From DATDOO01 sp035293245 (GTDB lineage: Bacteria > Pseudomonadota > Gammaproteobacteria > Methylococcales > Methylococcaceae), in NCBI GenBank assembly GCA_035293245.1, contig DATDOO010000159.1, forward strand, positions 1 to 5,653: a stretch of 5,653 bases of DNA. Reading direction: 5' to 3'. This document shows, piece by piece, positions 5,153-5,653 of this stretch (positions within the stretch are counted from its first letter, which is position 1; each line of letters opens with the position of its first letter). A model generated the notes under the pieces. That model ran no database searches, was not told the DNA's origin, and saw nothing but the letters and a program-made list of their open reading frames with translations. The position numbers and the translations under genes were made by a program.

Positions 5153-5653
5153 TTACCGTGATTCCAAAGCCAGGGCAACCGGCGCGAAACTGCGGCGGTG
5201 CAGCGGACACGGCCCGTGCGTGCGCAAGCGGAACAAATGCACCTCCGTGGCGTAACCCTTGTGCGCCGCAAAGGCATAGCCCGGATAGAGGGCGTCGCAC
5301 AGCGCCATTTCCCCATCGCGCGCCACCTTGGCCAGAATGGACGCGGCGGAAATCTCCGCAATCAGGCTATCGCCGCCGACCACCGTTTCGCACGCGCCGG
5401 GCACATCCGGCGCGTGCCGGCCGTCGATGCGGGTCAAACCGGGTGGAAAGGGAAGGGCCAGCACGGCGCGGCGCATGGCCAGCAGGGAGGCCCGATGGAT
5501 GTTGAGGGCATCGATTTCCCCCGCTTCCGCGCGCCCGATGGCCCACGCCAGTGCATGAGCGCGGATCTCGGCCGCCAGCCTTTCCCGCTGGTGGGGGCTG
5601 AGCTGTTTGGAGTCGGCCAGACCGGAAATGGGGCGGCACGGGTCGAGCACCAC
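5153..5653 (-). CDS. rnhB: Ribonuclease HII (5' end beyond the window)
   Basis: The visible 166 residues align by eye with the bulk of E. coli RNase HII, which cuts the RNA strand of RNA-DNA hybrids and removes single ribonucleotides from DNA. Landmarks in order are VLDPCRPISGLADSKQLS, WAIGRAEAGEIDALNIHRAS, LLAMRRAV, RIDGRHAP, GGDSLIAEISAASILAKVARD, HKGYATEVH and HRRSFAPVALAL. Catalytic aspartates are present in IDGR (residue 77 of the fragment) and GGDS (residue 95). The first Asp-Glu pair (DExGRG motif) and the true start lie past the right edge. The first codon in the window, GTG, encodes an internal valine of the VVLDP segment and is not a start. The usual Asn of IDGN is Arg here. The gene ends in TAA (5155-5153), 4 nt before the kinase gene. 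In many proteobacteria rnhB follows lpxB; that cannot be seen here. Confidence 0.95.
   Translation of the reverse strand: MVLDPCRPISGLADSKQLSPHQRERLAAEIRAHALAWAIGRAEAGEIDALNIHRASLLAMRRAVLALPFPPGLTRIDGRHAPDVPGACETVVGGDSLIAEISAASILAKVARDGEMALCDALYPGYAFAAHKGYATEVHLFRLRTHGPCPLHRRSFAPVALALESR

Noticed and set aside
5149..5361. N-terminal 71-residue extension of the histidine kinase
   Set aside because: It overlaps rnhB in another frame, is Arg/Cys/Trp-rich without PAS features, and is replaced by a better start directly after the rnhB stop.
3451..5505. 684-codon plus-strand open frame
   Set aside because: It lies opposite the kinase and rnhB genes, has no known motif, and has composition typical of an antisense shadow.

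Overview
The window looks like chromosomal DNA of a GC-rich, free-living proteobacterium. A gammaproteobacterium is most likely and a betaproteobacterium is possible. The reasons are a TolC-type outer membrane factor with a normal signal peptide, a proteobacterial-type RNase HII, strong G/C preference at third codon positions, and intergenic CCCTCTCCC/GGGAGAGGG palindromes of the kind scattered through many gammaproteobacterial genomes. The species cannot be fixed from the sequence alone.

Layout, left to right. Positions 1-178 are a gene-poor leader with a perfect 12-bp AT-rich inverted repeat (58-85) and perhaps the last codons of an upstream gene. A plus-strand gene (179-832) encodes a small secreted protein of unknown function with a Pro/Ala-rich linker and two cysteines. 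Positions 833-1094 lie between convergent genes. They hold three copies of a short palindromic repeat in alternating orientation, two of them arranged symmetrically around a small bidirectional terminator-like hairpin. Everything from 1095 to the right edge is on the minus strand. Read in transcription order it is rnhB (RNase HII, 5' end outside the window), then a soluble PAS-PAS histidine kinase (start 4 nt after rnhB stops), then a response regulator with a C-terminal RsbW/SpoIIAB-like ATPase domain (start 13 nt after the kinase stops), then a TolC-family outer membrane protein (57 nt further, with a probable promoter of its own).

How the genes fit together. The kinase and the receiver-ATPase protein are almost certainly a cognate two-component pair. 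The output domain is not DNA-binding but resembles the serine kinase/anti-sigma module of partner-switching systems, so the likely output is protein-protein signalling, possibly to a STAS-domain antagonist encoded elsewhere. rnhB is a housekeeping gene that probably shares a transcript with the pair. The outer membrane factor is probably transcribed from its own extended -10 promoter, with possible read-through from the signalling genes. No transporter partners, mobile-element genes, tRNA, rRNA or CRISPR array are visible. The large plus-strand open frames opposite these genes are composition artefacts.
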